Part shown: positions 46,119-59,282 of the stretch, one piece after another
Position numbering within the stretch: position 1 is the stretch's first letter
How the letters are laid out: the number at the start of each line of letters is the position of its first letter
Assembly (NCBI GenBank): GCA_015501055.1
Contig: JADNYV010000020.1
Location: 310,001-374,000 of the forward strand
DNA: 64,000 nucleotides
Direction: 5' to 3'
Source: Mucidula mucida
Taxonomy: Eukaryota; Basidiomycota; Agaricomycetes; Agaricales; Physalacriaceae
The notes under the pieces: generated by a model
What the model was told of the DNA's origin: nothing
What the model saw: the letters and a program-made list of their open reading frames with translations, nothing else
Databases searched by the model: none
Program-made: the position numbers and the translations under genes

Positions 46119-47013
46119 TCAATTCGTTTTCCTCGCTGTTACCTGTCGCCTGTCCCATTCTGCTCTCCACCTCACCCATTCCTCGCCCCGCCCACCATCT
46201 GTCCAAACATCCCATCCATCCCTGATTTGGAGCCAAGTAGAGATGGGATTATCCAAGAGCAAAACCTTGGTCTTTCCGAATATAGACCGTGGTCGACATC
46301 GCGGCAAGTATTCGCATACAACATAGAGCGAGACACCCAAGGCCACACCGATGCCAAAACCCCAGAATATCTGATAAGAGTTGTGATATCCAAGGTTGTA
46401 TCTTCGCAGGATAGGTAAGTTCCAACAAGATCCATGGAAAGGACGTGGTCTACCTTGAATAGGCGACTAGTCCGGCCCACGCTGAGACGGCACTGTACAC
46501 TGCTGCTCGCCAAGCAAAATCCAGTAGCCAATACCCAGTCGAGCCAAACTCATGTCGAAAGAACAAGTGGCAGATCAGAAATGAAGCAAAGTAGCCCATA
46601 TATTGACTGTGCGAAGAAGGAAAGCCATAACCGTTGCCTATATAATCTGCACGCTGAAGTAAGCGTTGACACGACCGTGCATATTCAAAACACACCGATA
46701 GGTCGGTCTTGTTTGACGAGTCGTTTTATGACCCAATTAAGACCTTCACAGGCAAATTGGCCTACCCACATGACGATAATGATGAATTCACGAGTGTAAA
46801 CTGCCAAAGCGGCGTACGCGGCCTGGGTTAGTTAGCAGGAGTATATTGCCGTAGCAAGCGCGACTACCATGAGCAGGATAGGACTCAATGTCATCAAAGC
46901 CAGGAATAGCGAAAACAGAGACGAATCATCATCTAGAATTGGCCTCAATACGGGTAACCGAAGAGTACCAAGATCCTACATAGAACGTGCGTCAAGTCGA
47001 GAGAAGCCGCCAT
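46119..47013 (-). CDS. CAX4: Dolichyldiphosphatase (Cax4/DOLPP1-like, PAP2 family)
   Basis: Start at ATG 47013 with MAASLDLTHVLY, comparable to the LTHVEY start region of human DOLPP1. Membrane helices follow: LFSLFLALMTLSPILLM, YTREFIIIVMWVGQFACEGLNWVIKR. The PAP2 signature comes next, KRLVKQDRP and GNGYGFPSSHSQYMGYFA (motif 2, SSHSQ), then LVAYSRYNLGYHNSYQ (motif 3, Arg and His), and further helices. The family removes a phosphate from dolichyl diphosphate in the ER lumen, recycling the carrier for N-glycosylation. The C-terminal tail ends WDRRQVTARKTN. The first exon joins the second with a one-base mismatch near 46971-46985. Divergent from phosphoglucomutase over an 84-base spacer. Confidence 0.82.
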
Positions 47014-47097
47014 GGTAGTTCAGAGCCAGTCGCGGCACGTGGCCATTTCATCATATATACCGTAACTCCGTCGCCAAATCTGATTTGATCTCCTTCC
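47014..47097. promoter_or_regulatory. Shared bidirectional promoter, CAX4 / phosphoglucomutase
   Basis: Only 84 bases separate the two start codons. A TATATA run lies near 47053-47058. Both 5' leaders must start in or overlap this interval, or overlap each other. Confidence 0.6.
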
Positions 47098-49102
<2,005 letters not shown>

Positions 49103-49334
49103 TCGTGCTGATAGTTGGTAGAGTGGAAAAATAAATGTACAAAATGGAATGTATACTAGCTTAGAAGTTTGAGTATACGATGTTAAATCGTGTGTGATCG
49201 ATAAGCCTGAACCGAACCACTCATCGCCGCTCTTCCCCCGACGATGTTGTTTACGACTTGGACACCGACACCCTCTATGTGTTAACTCGGACTGGATCCT
49301 CTCCTCTCATATTAAATCAAAATCTGCCCTCACC

Positions 49335-50557
49335 ATGTCTCCTCGTAAACGGGTCAGACTAACAGCCAAACCTAAATCGCATAATGTATCGAGAGGGAAG
49401 GAATTCCAGGAATTGATGGCAGATGGGACACCAACGGAGGAAGAGTTCGCGTCTTGGGACGAATATGGACGCTTTGTTGTCACCGACCAAGATGACAAGA
49501 GCCAGGAGGTGAAGAAAGGAGATAGGTATGACATGGCAGCCTTGTTTTGCTCTTTCCCAATCTAATCGTACTTTTATTTAGTGTCCTTGTTCTACCTCCA
49601 GACCCACCAGAAGATGACGCTGAGTTCTGGATTGGCCGAGTCCGTGCTATTCGCTCTCCATCTAGCGATACCCACAACGTCTGGGTCAAAGTTCAATGGT
49701 TCTACTCGCCAGCTGATCTGGCACCTATGGTCAAGACATACGCCGACTCCCTTCCCCCACCACCCTCAACTTACTGCCCCTACGAACGTATATTCTCGGA
49801 CCACTTTGACTTTGTCCACCACGCTACCATCGACGGCGTTGTTGCCGTCCCGCGCTACGAGGAACTTAGCCTTTCCCCACCCTACATCGAACCAGATACT
49901 TTCTGGACTAGATACGACTACGAGCGCGGGACGCGGTGTATCTTACCCAGGCCCCTACCATTCCAATGTACAGACGGTGAAACCAGGCTTGGCAAACGGA
50001 AGAGGAAAGACGAACGTAGATGCGGAGCTTATCAGCCGAAGGAGGTTATGCATTTGTGTCCCAATCCCGGTTGTATGCGCTGGTGGCACGCACGCTGTCT
50101 TTCTCCATCTCCGTCTCCGTCGACTACGCCGCCCCTTCCTCATCGCACGCGTGGTAAGCGCAAGAGCGGGCCAGTACTAGACGCCCTAGCGATTCAGCGC
50201 ATCATAACATCGTCCTCTCATCTTAAGACTGGCGCTTTGGATCCGTCTTTACTGCACGGTCTCGAGCAGGACGTGATCACAGCGGCGAGTCAGCCTATGG
50301 TTCGTGGTGGTCGTTTTGGTGTCGCTGGGAATGTGCGAGCAGTTGCCGAAGCTCGGTCGAGGGTGTTGCATGCGTTAGAGGGTACTGCCTTTTTGGAAGA
50401 TCCTAATGATGACGAAGCGAAGAGTGGCAGGTCAAATAAGAGCAGGATGGCACCTGTCAAAAAGAAGAAGAGTGAACCATCGTCGTTTGACTGGGAGAGA
50501 GCGGTCGTTGACGCAGGAGAGGCGTATACTTGCCCGAGATGTGGAGGCGCAATATGA
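49335..50557 (+). CDS. BAH-domain protein with zinc-finger-like C-terminal half
   Basis: Two exons (intron about 49526-49580). A basic N-terminus (MSPRKRVRLTAKPKSH) and EEFASWDEYGRFVV precede a BAH domain: KKGDSVLVLPPDPPEDDAEFWIGRVRAI, VWVKVQWFYSPADL, YERIFSDHFDFVHHATIDGV, EPDTFWTRYDY. Next comes a Cys/His cluster (RRCGAYQPKEVMHLCPNPGC, WWHARC) like a degenerate PHD finger, then helices, and a terminal CPRCGGAI. BAH domains bind nucleosomes or chromatin proteins, so a nuclear chromatin role is likely. Specific function unknown. Confidence 0.8.
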
Positions 50558-51043
50558 TGTGCTGTATATTTTACTATATCTTGTCGTTTTGTTATTCCCT
50601 GTTGTACTATAGGTTTAGGTTCCACAGAAGCGCTATATATGGACCCCACTCACTGGCTTATATCTGTTGTCAAAGTTTCTTACTTGACTTCGTACGCAGG
50701 ACAAACTCCCGATGCTAAGCAGTGGTTTACTTGACGTTCATGTCCAAATATTCAACGTCTGTCGGAAACCACTCATTAGTCCCTCGTACCAGCTTTGATG
50801 TGTAGCATGGCTCAAATCTCAAATTTTGGAGCCTGAACATTGGTTCTGAAATCGATTCCGAGGATTTCCTCACTAGGACTTTGTCATGTCTGGCCCAAAC
50901 AAGCTTGTTTGTCCTAAAAGCTGCAAAGAGACTCGAGAAGTAACAAATATGCACACTGCTTATCTACAAGAATTTAGAATAAAAAATACGTTAATAATAT
51001 GTACGCCACACAGCTGCATCACGTGATACTAAACCATCCCACC
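50558..51043. other. Intergenic region
   Basis: 3' region of the BAH gene and flank of tRNA-Pro. A minus-strand ORF at 50727-50954 (ending WFPTDVEYLDMNVK) is isolated and unrecognised; it may be a remnant. Nothing else seen. Confidence 0.35.
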
Positions 51044-51049
51044 AAAAAA
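51044..51049 (-). terminator. RNA polymerase III terminator of tRNA-Pro
   Basis: Run of six T on the minus strand (AAAAAA on +), five bases after the tRNA 3' end. Confidence 0.8.
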
Positions 51050-51054
51050 GTACG

Positions 51055-51135
51055 GGCCTGACCGGGAATTGAACCCGGGACCTCCTCGAGATGATAGAAC
51101 CCTAACAAGGAATCATACTACTAGACCATCAGGCC
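51055..51135 (-). tRNA. tRNA-Pro (anticodon AGG) with a 10-base intron
   Basis: Minus strand. The acceptor stem GGCCTGA pairs with TCAGGCC. A D-arm with GGTCTAGTAGTA, and a T-arm CCGGG-TTCAATT-CCCGG, are clear. The anticodon stem CCTTG pairs with CGAGG (one G-U), with loop TTAGGG and anticodon AGG. Ten extra bases (TTCTATCATC or shifted by one) sit after position 37, the standard place for nuclear tRNA introns. Confidence 0.9.
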
Positions 51136-51733
51136 ATGACATCGCAATCGCCCCTGGGCACCATGTCTGTAAACCTGTTCAACAGGCGTTTGCTTTGTTC
51201 GCCCATCATAGACTCTACTGCATTCTGGTTCTCTCGCTTTCCGTGAAGAATCCATTGCATGAACGATAAAACACAGACTTACGGGCAAGCTGTCTCTGCA
51301 TATGCACTGGCTCAATAGCCTGGACGCTCTACATCAAACTTCCGACACGGAAACAATTGCAATCCGCCAATTAACAGTATCCCGTCTATGCTCTGCAACA
51401 TTTATATGTAAGATTGTAAGCCGCCACACATGCAGTGTATCGTGTCTAATTGGAAGTTTCGGATAGCATTCCTAAAGGAGAAGCGAGATCAAAATTTGTT
51501 GATGCAACACGAGCCAGTTTTAACTGCGCAGGATCCGTGGGGCTGTTCTGCCTCCCTTACTCCACTCTCGTGTTCAACTTCTAGCCTAAATCCTGATTAT
51601 AAGTATACGAGCGGTCTTGTTTCTACAAATCAATCACCTCCAGCTCCCATCGGACTCGGAAACTAAGTTGTTGACAGCTTGACTTTCAGCGTGCTCCCCG
51701 GACTACAGCACCTTCATCCTGTCTCCTCCCATC
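51136..51733. other. Intergenic region
   Basis: About 600 bases between tRNA-Pro and the seven-helix gene on the plus strand. No gene seen; the last part is the likely promoter. Confidence 0.4.
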
Positions 51734-53006
51734 ATGTCGTCGACAAACTCTCTGAGCGACTGCTCGCGTGAACGCTACACGTATTTGAACAGCGCGTTAT
51801 TCATGGTGCTCATGCAAGGTGCGTATATTTGGCAGTTTCCTTTTAGTAACTTGCTGAATGAATTTGCAAAGGTATCTACACCGTTATCTTCATTCGTGCT
51901 ATCGTGCAGAACCTTGTCCGCGTAAAGCGTACGTGCATTTCCTTCATCACGAAATCCTCTAATCACTGGCAACCGATGCAGACGCCAACGTCTTCTCCGC
52001 GCACCGACGCGCCATACAGCACTCCAGTTCAAGACATGCCATGGCGCTTGCAGCAACACTCATGTACACTCTGGCAACAGCGGCTTTCGTCGTGCGGTGG
52101 TACGGCATCTTGGACGCGTATGGACCGCACGGTAGTGACCCAGAATACCTCTGCACATCCCCTCCAGGGGTGTCATCGTGGCGTATGCTTTTCTCTGAAG
52201 CGATGCTTGGCTTCAACGTAGTTATCGCGGATGTTATCATGGTGAGTTTGCTAATGGTTGACCCAATCACTATCTAATTGGATAGATCTGGAGGTGTTGG
52301 ATTGTTTGTGGGAGGAGCTGGAAAATAGCGGCTGTCCCAGCATTCCTTACAGTGGCTGAATTTGGTTAGTTTCAAATGGACTCGTCCCTAGTTTTGCCGC
52401 GTTTTACACTTCTGATAGCACTCTTATTGACTACAATTGGGGCCTACGACTCTTTGGGGGCAGTCGTCACGGCGTACGACACTGTCGTTGGTACAGAAAG
52501 CATCTTCAGTTTGGTTTATTTCTGCTTGTCGTTGTTCACGACTTTGTACTGCACGATTGGGATTATCGCCCGCATTGTCAGCATGAGCCGTGCCAACAAC
52601 ATATCCCTCACGTCATACCGCGGCGTGCTCGAAATTGTGGTAGAAAGCGCGCTGATTTACGCCGTGGTGCTGGTGATACATGTCATATTGTACTTCATCA
52701 GTGCCAGGTGGGGCGCGTATTATTCAAGTGCCATATTGACGAGTGTTACTGTGAGTATCTGCTTATTCGTCTCTTCAAGGCATTTCGTTGAGTATCATAT
52801 AGGGTATTGCGCCTACGCTCATTCTTGCAAGAGTCGCTTCTGGCAACTCGCGATCAAACGATGAATGGACGAGTCAAACGTTTGCGGCTGACGACTTTCA
52901 CGCAGCGACTGTTGAGCGCAGTGACGGCCACGAATCCTATGCGTTACGCAGTCCTGCCACCAAAAGCTCGTACCCGTACACCCCCACCGGTCGCGACAGT
53001 CCCTAA
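51734..53006 (+). CDS. Seven-helix membrane protein (Agaricomycete GPCR-like family)
   Basis: Several short exons give about 350 residues with seven hydrophobic segments. Recognisable parts: YLNSALFMVLMQG-IYTVIFIRAIVQN, ALAATLMYTLATAAFVVRW, FNVVIADVIM-IWRCWIVCG, TLLIALLLTTIGAYDSL, FSLVYFCLSLFTTLYCTIGIIARI, SYRGVLEIVVESALIYAVVLV, then GIAPTLILARVASG and a Ser/Thr-rich cytosolic tail ending TPTGRDSP (stop 53004-53006). The IWRCW motif and SYRGVLEI...ESALIY recur in the opposite-strand gene at 54198-55575, so the two are paralogues. Topology and tail resemble receptors, but no ligand or function is known. Confidence 0.75.
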
Positions 53007-53328
53007 GAAGGGGGCTCATAACATTATTGTACAGTACTTTCTTTCGTATGACACTCAGAAACGAAAATGCAAGACTATGTGTGCCACAGTGGCGCCTTTT
53101 CAGGCTCAGGATTCCCTATCTTAATCTAAGTACGAGCATCTCTTGACATCTTCCAGGTGCTCGTTTGAGACACGCAATTTCGCGTAGTTTCCGCAGTCTC
53201 GTAGTCGGATTCTGGCTTAGATGTCGGCGAGTTGTACGAGTGATGGTACTTTGGAAAAAAGAGGACCCTGGTGTATACACAAGTACCATTGACTAAACAA
53301 TCTCTCTACCTTAGTACGAGTGAAATCT
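53007..53328. other. Intergenic region
   Basis: Short convergent spacer between the seven-helix gene and the acidic minus-strand gene; likely two 3' UTRs. Confidence 0.4.
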
Positions 53329-53826
53329 TCAAGCGCACACTCCCCTTGTCCATGGCTCCTCTCCCTTAACAGGAGCGAAGTCATCAGGTTCTTCATCATA
53401 ACCAAAAAACGGCGAATAATATTGACGGTGGTACGCTTCTTCTTCGTCGATCTCCATTTCTTTAGCTGCCTCTTCGTCATTCTGCACGTCCTGGTCATCG
53501 CGAACTCGATATACCCTCCCTCTACCGGCAAAATCTCGGTACCTCTGAGACGATTCTTCGTCCACCCAGAGGCGCATGTTCTCGAAAGCTTTGGTCCCTC
53601 GTTCGTGGTCATCCACAGCTAACCAAGCTGTATCCCATTGATATTCTTCAAGGACTAGATCAACGTCGAAATCTAGAGCGTCCTTTTCAACAGCGGCCAT
53701 TTGTTCCATGTTGTCTTCTACGTTGTCGCCCACCTCGAATGTAGCTTTCGTGGTTTGAGCGTGCATCTCGACTTTTGCTTTTGGTACATGTGTGCCTGTG
53801 TCTGGATGCTTGTGTTCTGGCGACAT
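53329..53826 (-). CDS. Acidic intronless protein, unrecognised
   Basis: One open exon of about 165 residues starting MSPEHKHPDTGTHV (an ATG two codons upstream, 53832, is also possible). It is strongly acidic: DALDFDVDLVLEEYQWDTAW, NDEEAAKEMEIDEEEAYH, FFGYDEEPDDF, ending RGVCA. Repeated Trp/Tyr in an acidic background suggest a mostly disordered protein with short binding motifs. No family recognised. It lies between the two seven-helix paralogues. Confidence 0.6.
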   Translation of the reverse strand: MSPEHKHPDTGTHVPKAKVEMHAQTTKATFEVGDNVEDNMEQMAAVEKDALDFDVDLVLEEYQWDTAWLAVDDHERGTKAFENMRLWVDEESSQRYRDFAGRGRVYRVRDDQDVQNDEEAAKEMEIDEEEAYHRQYYSPFFGYDEEPDDFAPVKGEEPWTRGVCA

Positions 53827-54197
53827 ATTCAAGCGATTTTTGAGAGGTGATGAAGGTGATGAACAAGAAAGAATTTCAACAAAGGCTGGGCATGATCGAC
53901 AGTGCGGTCACCTGATGGTTCGCTTTTATAAGACGGCTGGCGTCATCTACCTCGCATCGTGTATCTTGTCTGGATGAGGATGAAAAGCTGTTTCGTCTGG
54001 CTCCGGAACTTGAATGTCGATGACAATTCGTGGGCACACACAAGTCACCCTGGCGACGTGCGATTGTATAGTTTGTATTTCGATGCCTCGTGCGCTGCAA
54101 TGCACATCTAATTGTGTGTACACAGCAGCGAAATCTTCTACGTAAATCAGTAAATATATATACTTACTATAGCGTTAGGACAATCTTCCAAAATTGC
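53827..54197. other. Intergenic region
   Basis: About 370 bases between the acidic protein start and the end of the second seven-helix gene. AT-rich near 54140-54175. No gene seen. Confidence 0.4.
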
Positions 54198-55575
54198 TCA
54201 TGAGCTCATTCTGAGTCCAGCTTTCTCCACGTCGACATCAATTCCTAGCCCGATTACCTCGTAGTTCTCAACGCCACGAGCATCTTCCCAGACTTCGCTC
54301 ATATGCGTAGACCCGTGACTCTGGCCTGTATTCAGAGTCGACACAGCTTCCTTAAACTCGCTGGCCGTTGCGTGGCTCGGCAAGTCAGCAGTCGTCGTGG
54401 TGTTTTGGGTACGTGCAGCACGAAAACTGGTGAAACGAAGGCTCTCGGCAAAACTTCGCATGCCCGTCCGCATCTGAGGGAGAGATGAACGCGTCCACGA
54501 ATCGTTGGGACGCGCCTCTCCTGCCATGACGCGGCCGATGATCATTGTCGGTGCAGCTGCCTGTTGTTGTTTGAGTGCACTCCAAATTTTACTGACAGAA
54601 TCAAACCCTTACCGTGACTGTATTCAAGAAAGAGCCGGCATACCAGTTGGCAGTGCTGAGATGAGGGTTATAAAAGTCTCGCACGTACAAGGCGAGATAG
54701 ACGATGTAGACAACGGAATATAAGAGTGCAGACTCGATCAGGATTTCAATGAGGCCGCGGTACGTTCGGGCACTTTTGATTCCGCCGATGGAAAGGATAC
54801 GGATGAGGATGAGAGACGTGGTGAGAACGTTGAGCGCGGCGGTCACGGAGTAATAAACGATGGTCCAGTTTATCGCGAACCACTGGGCCGTTATCTCGCC
54901 GGAGGGGAACGTCTCCGCCATCATAAGAGCATGGGCAACTGGTACGAATCAAGACATCAGCGGGAAATGACGAAAGCGCTCACGACGTCGACTCACTAAG
55001 TCCACAGATGACGCCAAGCAGCGGGACAATGCCGACAAACCAATTGCGATTGTAAAGCTCCCAACAACGCCAAATCTATTGTCCAATCAGCAAGAAAGGG
55101 AGATGTCGATGACAAAATGCACACATTTATAACCTCAGCAATCATGGCATTCACCGCTGTATATGCGGTAACGTTGATCGCAAGCCGTTACCTTGAGAAG
55201 TTCTCGCTGCCGACCTCAAACAAGTATCCCAGAACGGAGTCCTCCGATTGACCATGGGTAACGTACGTGGTGTATAGCCCTTGCCAGTACAGTCCTGTGT
55301 ACACCGTCGCTACCGACCAGATCAGACTGACGAGGATGACCAGGATAATGCGCTGACGAGGCCATTCGCGGCGCGAAGCTAGAAGAAAGCCATAAAGATA
55401 CGAGAGGGGCAAGGTCTGAGGAGTTGGACGTACCTATCCGCTTCAGAGTCGCCGCGAAAAGCATAGTGTAGAGGCCATATGTGAAGATTACGATAACGTG
55501 ATAGTTAAGATAATCTCCTATGGCTTGACGCGCCTCGCTCTCGGAGAGGCCTAGTTCTTGCGCGAGGGAGGACAT
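54198..55575 (-). CDS. Seven-helix membrane protein, paralogue
   Basis: Start MSSLAQELGLSESEAR (55575). Hydrophobic segments: YHVIVIFTYGLYTMLFAATL, RIILVILVSLIWSVATVYTG, NVTAYTAVNAMIAEV-IWRCWEL, FVGIVPLLGVICG, WFAINWTIVYYSVTAALNVLT, SLILIRI, YRGLIEILIESALLYSVVYIVYLAL, and AAAPTMIIGRVMAG before a long Ser/Thr/Asp-rich cytosolic tail ending EKAGLRMSS. Same family as the gene at 51734-53006 (IWRCW; YRGLIEILIESALLY) but on the other strand and with a much longer tail. Four to five introns. Function unknown; receptor-like by shape only. Confidence 0.75.
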
Positions 55576-56575
55576 TAGAACCGCTGGAGGACAACAAATG
55601 AGATGCAGGGGTGTACTGAAACTCACGAGTGCAAGCTGTTTCTTTTGACCTTTACGATAGACCGAAGGAAATCTATAAAAGGTGGGATTTCGTCACAGCT
55701 GTGATTGTGGAGATACCAGGGATCATCCCTCCAATATCGCACCATCTACGATGTCGAGATCATAACAGTTTGTGAAGTTTGATACCGTCGGAATATAGTC
55801 CATCGTGTGCATTACTGCGCCTAGCCGCCGCCGGTCGTATGCCTAACGTGTAGATTGTTGTATATTGTAAGTACCATATAGTACAAAAAGCAGACACACC
55901 TCACACCTCTTCATAGGACAGCTTGTCGGTGCCGCTTTACGTATCTGCTAGTATAGACAGGAAGCTTAAGATAGAAGCCTCCTCGCACGATTGACACGGG
56001 GTTGTAGGCGGTACATCAGATGGTGGATATCACAGCAGCAGTAGTAAATTCAGAATAGAATTAGCGATCATAGAACGAGTGTATTGATAGCCTGACCTGT
56101 AGACACACGTGATACAGTGTTCGCTGGTCTGAAGAGACCTCGAGGTACAGAGGTACAAAGTAACCTGTGGCACTGGAAATTGAAAGAGTGTAACACTGGT
56201 GTGATGGCATCGCGAGTCCTTGAATGTTGCCTTCGCACTTGAGCGCAGATCCGGTTCAGCTCATCCTCGTCCCGCGGGTTCGTAGTGGGACACGGTACCT
56301 TCGTCAAAAGGTAAAGGAAGGGATGACGCTATTGTCGCTCATTGCGCCGAAGTAGATGGGATCATAATTGCGCTGTTTCTGATCCACAGAGGAGGTCGTT
56401 CCAGTCCTTAGTGTTCCTCCAATCTAAGAATCCAGGTCTATGGCCATTTCGTCTGAACATCTCTCATGCCAGTCCAGTCCAATCCAAAAAACTATCACAG
56501 ACAAGGCGGATTGGCATCCTAGTAGGTACAGGAATAGTCGTGATGGTCAGAATGACAGAAACGGATATCTCCGCA
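55576..56575. other. Intergenic region upstream of the initiator tRNA
   Basis: One kilobase without a convincing gene. Minus ORF 56068-56307 and plus ORFs 56342-56628 lack motifs or splicing. Confidence 0.4.
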
Positions 56576-56647
56576 AGCAGCATGGCGCAGTGGTAGCGCG
56601 CGGGGCCCATAACCCCGAGGTCACTTGATCGAAACAAGTTGCTGCTA
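56576..56647 (+). tRNA. Initiator tRNA-Met (anticodon CAT)
   Basis: AGCAGC acceptor pairs with GCTGCT, last base A. D-arm GGCGCAGTGGTAGCGC; anticodon stem GGGG-CCCATAA-CCCC with the three G-C pairs of initiators (stem GGG/CCC next to the loop, anticodon CAT). The T-arm ACTTG-ATCGAAA-CAAGT has the AUCGAAA loop typical of eukaryotic initiators rather than TTC. A run of four T follows at 56650-56653. Confidence 0.92.
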
Positions 56648-56879
56648 ATTTTGCGTTTTGGGGTCAGACCTGAAGGAACCTCAGGCGATTTTATTTTTCG
56701 TTCGGAAAAGGGCCAAAATCGCCAGATTGGCGAGCTCAGACTTGATGACAAGTGCAGTAGCGCAGGCGTTGAATGGATCCCAGAAAGGCTTAGTTAGCCC
56801 CTGTTCCGGTTACATAAAAGTCTGTGGTGTACATCCACCAACGGCTGCGCGTCGAGGCTTGGGATATCCTACCATCACA

Positions 56880-59282
56880 ATGTCCACCGCAACGGATAGC
56901 GGTTTGGACAGCCATTTGGCGGCGCTGTCAATAGTTCCCAACTCACAGCCAGTTCCTTCGACTTCTGAAGCCGCCACTGCATCTCCCTCTTCATCACCAT
57001 TGAACTCTGTCGACGCTCCATCTACGTCTTCATCTGCACCTCATTTTACCTCTTCTGCTTTGGACAACGCGGACGAACCAGCGAATCCATGGGATGATCC
57101 AATAATATCCAGCGGTCCTATACACAGGCTAAAGACGCCAGATCCAAGTCTGCTTGGCAAGGAGATTCACGGCCTCGAGGAGGAGGAAAGCGTGAAGAAT
57201 GACGAGGTCGATGTAGAGGAACAGGTCCGAAAGGCGAAGCGCATATCAGAGGAAATCGTGGCGCAGGCAGAGACAGGACAATGGGACAAACAACCAAAAC
57301 GGGTGTCAAAAGAGATTTTGGCAGAGTTTGATCCCGTCAGTATGGATCAGGGAGAGGATGTCTGGAAGGATACAGAGGGCAGGCCTCCGCCGCCTATACC
57401 ATCAAAGGTTGAAGAGAGGCCGGAACCGTCTACCTCTACAACTCCCTCGTTTCCTTCTCTGGCCGCTCTAGCGCGCTCCTTCAGTATTCCGAAACACAGA
57501 AAGCTTATGAGCGTCGACGCGGCCACAGCGGTCCCGAGTCCTCGTACGCTAAGTGGTTTCGCTACACAGCAAGATTCGCCGCCCCAGCCACCACCACCCA
57601 CTCAGTCTACGCCGACTACAACAGATGCCGCACCTACCGTGCCGCCCCCCTTTGATTTCCAGCAATTTCTTGACCAAATGAAGTCGCGTCCTGCTGAACC
57701 CGTTGCAAAATATCTCAAATCCTTCCTCACCAATTTCTCCAAACGTACATTCACGGTATCAGACCAGATAAAGATTATCCATGACTTTATGGACTTTATC
57801 TCCAAACAGATGCGCGAGGCGGATGTGTGGCCGACCGAGGCAGAGTTTGATAACGCGTTGGAAGGTATGGAGAAGCTCGTCATGAACCAGGTGTATATCT
57901 ATACCTTCACCCCGGCAATGAGAAGGGGTGCTGTGACGACCGACGACTTGGAGAGAGACCGCGTGTTGGAGCAGAGGATCAAGCTGTTTGCTTGGATTGA
58001 GCCGCGCCATTTGGATCTACATCTAGGCGAGAATGCGGAAGGCTTCCTGGCGTTTGCACAACAGGGTTAGCAATATCTCTCTTTTCCTGATCTTTGTTTT
58101 TTACGCGTCATAGAGCTCCTCAAGATCAACTCGTACAAAGCGCCACGCGACAAGTTGATCTGTATTCTAAACTGTTGCAAGGTCATATTTGGGCTGATAC
58201 GGCATATGGAATCAACAGCATCCTCGGCAGACGAGTTCCTGCCGCTCCTCATCTATGTTCTCATTAAATCTAATCCACCAAACCTAATATCCAACCTTCT
58301 CTTCATATCGCGGTTCCGAGCCCCATCCAAAGTGTCGTCCGGGGAAGGCGCTTATTATCTCTCGTCTCTCGAATCTGCTGTCGCGTGGGTGGAGGGCCTT
58401 GATGCAGCCGGACTCAATGTAGAGAAGGAAGAGTTCGAGAAAAAGGTGGAGGAAGCGATAAAGGAGATGGAGGCCAATGGGGAGGGCAGTCCGTTCATCT
58501 CAGGCCACACACCGGGATCAGCACTGTCCGCCCCATCGACACCCTCCCGCTCGGCAACACCGAACCCGCTCTCTCGTCCATTCACACCAGACGCGTTAAG
58601 CCTCCCCGCTGTGGAGCGTCTTCTGCAAAAGACGGGCAGTGCGCTAGGACGGATGTTGAGCGAAGTAGTGGATGGGGTTGATGGCGCCTTTGAGCGCACG
58701 CCGCCTTCTCCGCAGGTCAACCAGAACACGCGTCCTGGGTTACGGGAGAATGCGCAGGTTGGACAGCCGAGGCCGAATTCGTATGCGGGGCAGACGACGC
58801 CGAACCTGCAGACACCCGTGAACAGCGGTGGCGGCGTGCCGGTGTACGAGACACCGTACAAGCCGCGTGTAAGACGCGTGTCGCCGAGTCCGTCGTTCTC
58901 GTCTGCGAGCGGGAGCATGCGGAATTCCGGATATGGCTATGAGGAGACACCGTCTCGACCTGAACGGGTCAGAGATCGAGAGAGAGAGCTTGGGGAGATG
59001 TATCTAGCTCAGTTTGCGGGGCAGACTGACCACGGGAGAGCGTTCCTTCATGGGCGGTCGTCGTCGCAGCCCCCTCCTATGCCGTTATCGCATCCCCCGA
59101 CGCCTGCGAGGCCTCCCCCTGCATCAACTCCGACTCCAGAGGAGTTCGCCGCGGCGCTGGAGACGCTGTTGCAGATATTCCCGGGTATGGATAAGGAGAT
59201 TGTTGAGATGGTGCTTGATGCAAATCAGGGCGATGTGGGGAGGAGTGTTGAGGGTCTGTTGGAGATGAGTGTGGGGAATTAG
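56880..59282 (+). CDS. VPS9: Vps9 Rab5-family guanine nucleotide exchange factor with CUE domain
   Basis: Two exons (intron 58066-58113). I start at ATG 56880 (MSTATDSGLDSHL): the upstream in-frame ATG at 56658 would begin 11 bases after the tRNA, so is unlikely. A disordered N-terminal part with acidic helices is followed by the helical bundle and VPS9 core: PFDFQQFLDQMKSRP, YLKSFLTNFSKRTFTVSDQIKIIHDF, YIYTFTPAM, then ELLKINSYKAPRDKLICILNCCKVIF, SADEFLPLLIYVLIKSNPPNL, and YYLSSLESAVAWVEGL. The C-terminus carries a CUE domain (EFAAALETLLQIFPGMDKEI, VLDANQGDVGRSVEGLLEM), which binds ubiquitin. It activates Vps21/Ypt51 Rab GTPases on early endosomes, upstream of the retromer recycling served by VPS5 elsewhere in this window. 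Confidence 0.93.

Noticed and set aside
56658..56879. Upstream in-frame start of VPS9
   Set aside because: Would begin 11 bases after the tRNA and adds 74 residues unlike the family; the ATG at 56880 is preferred.
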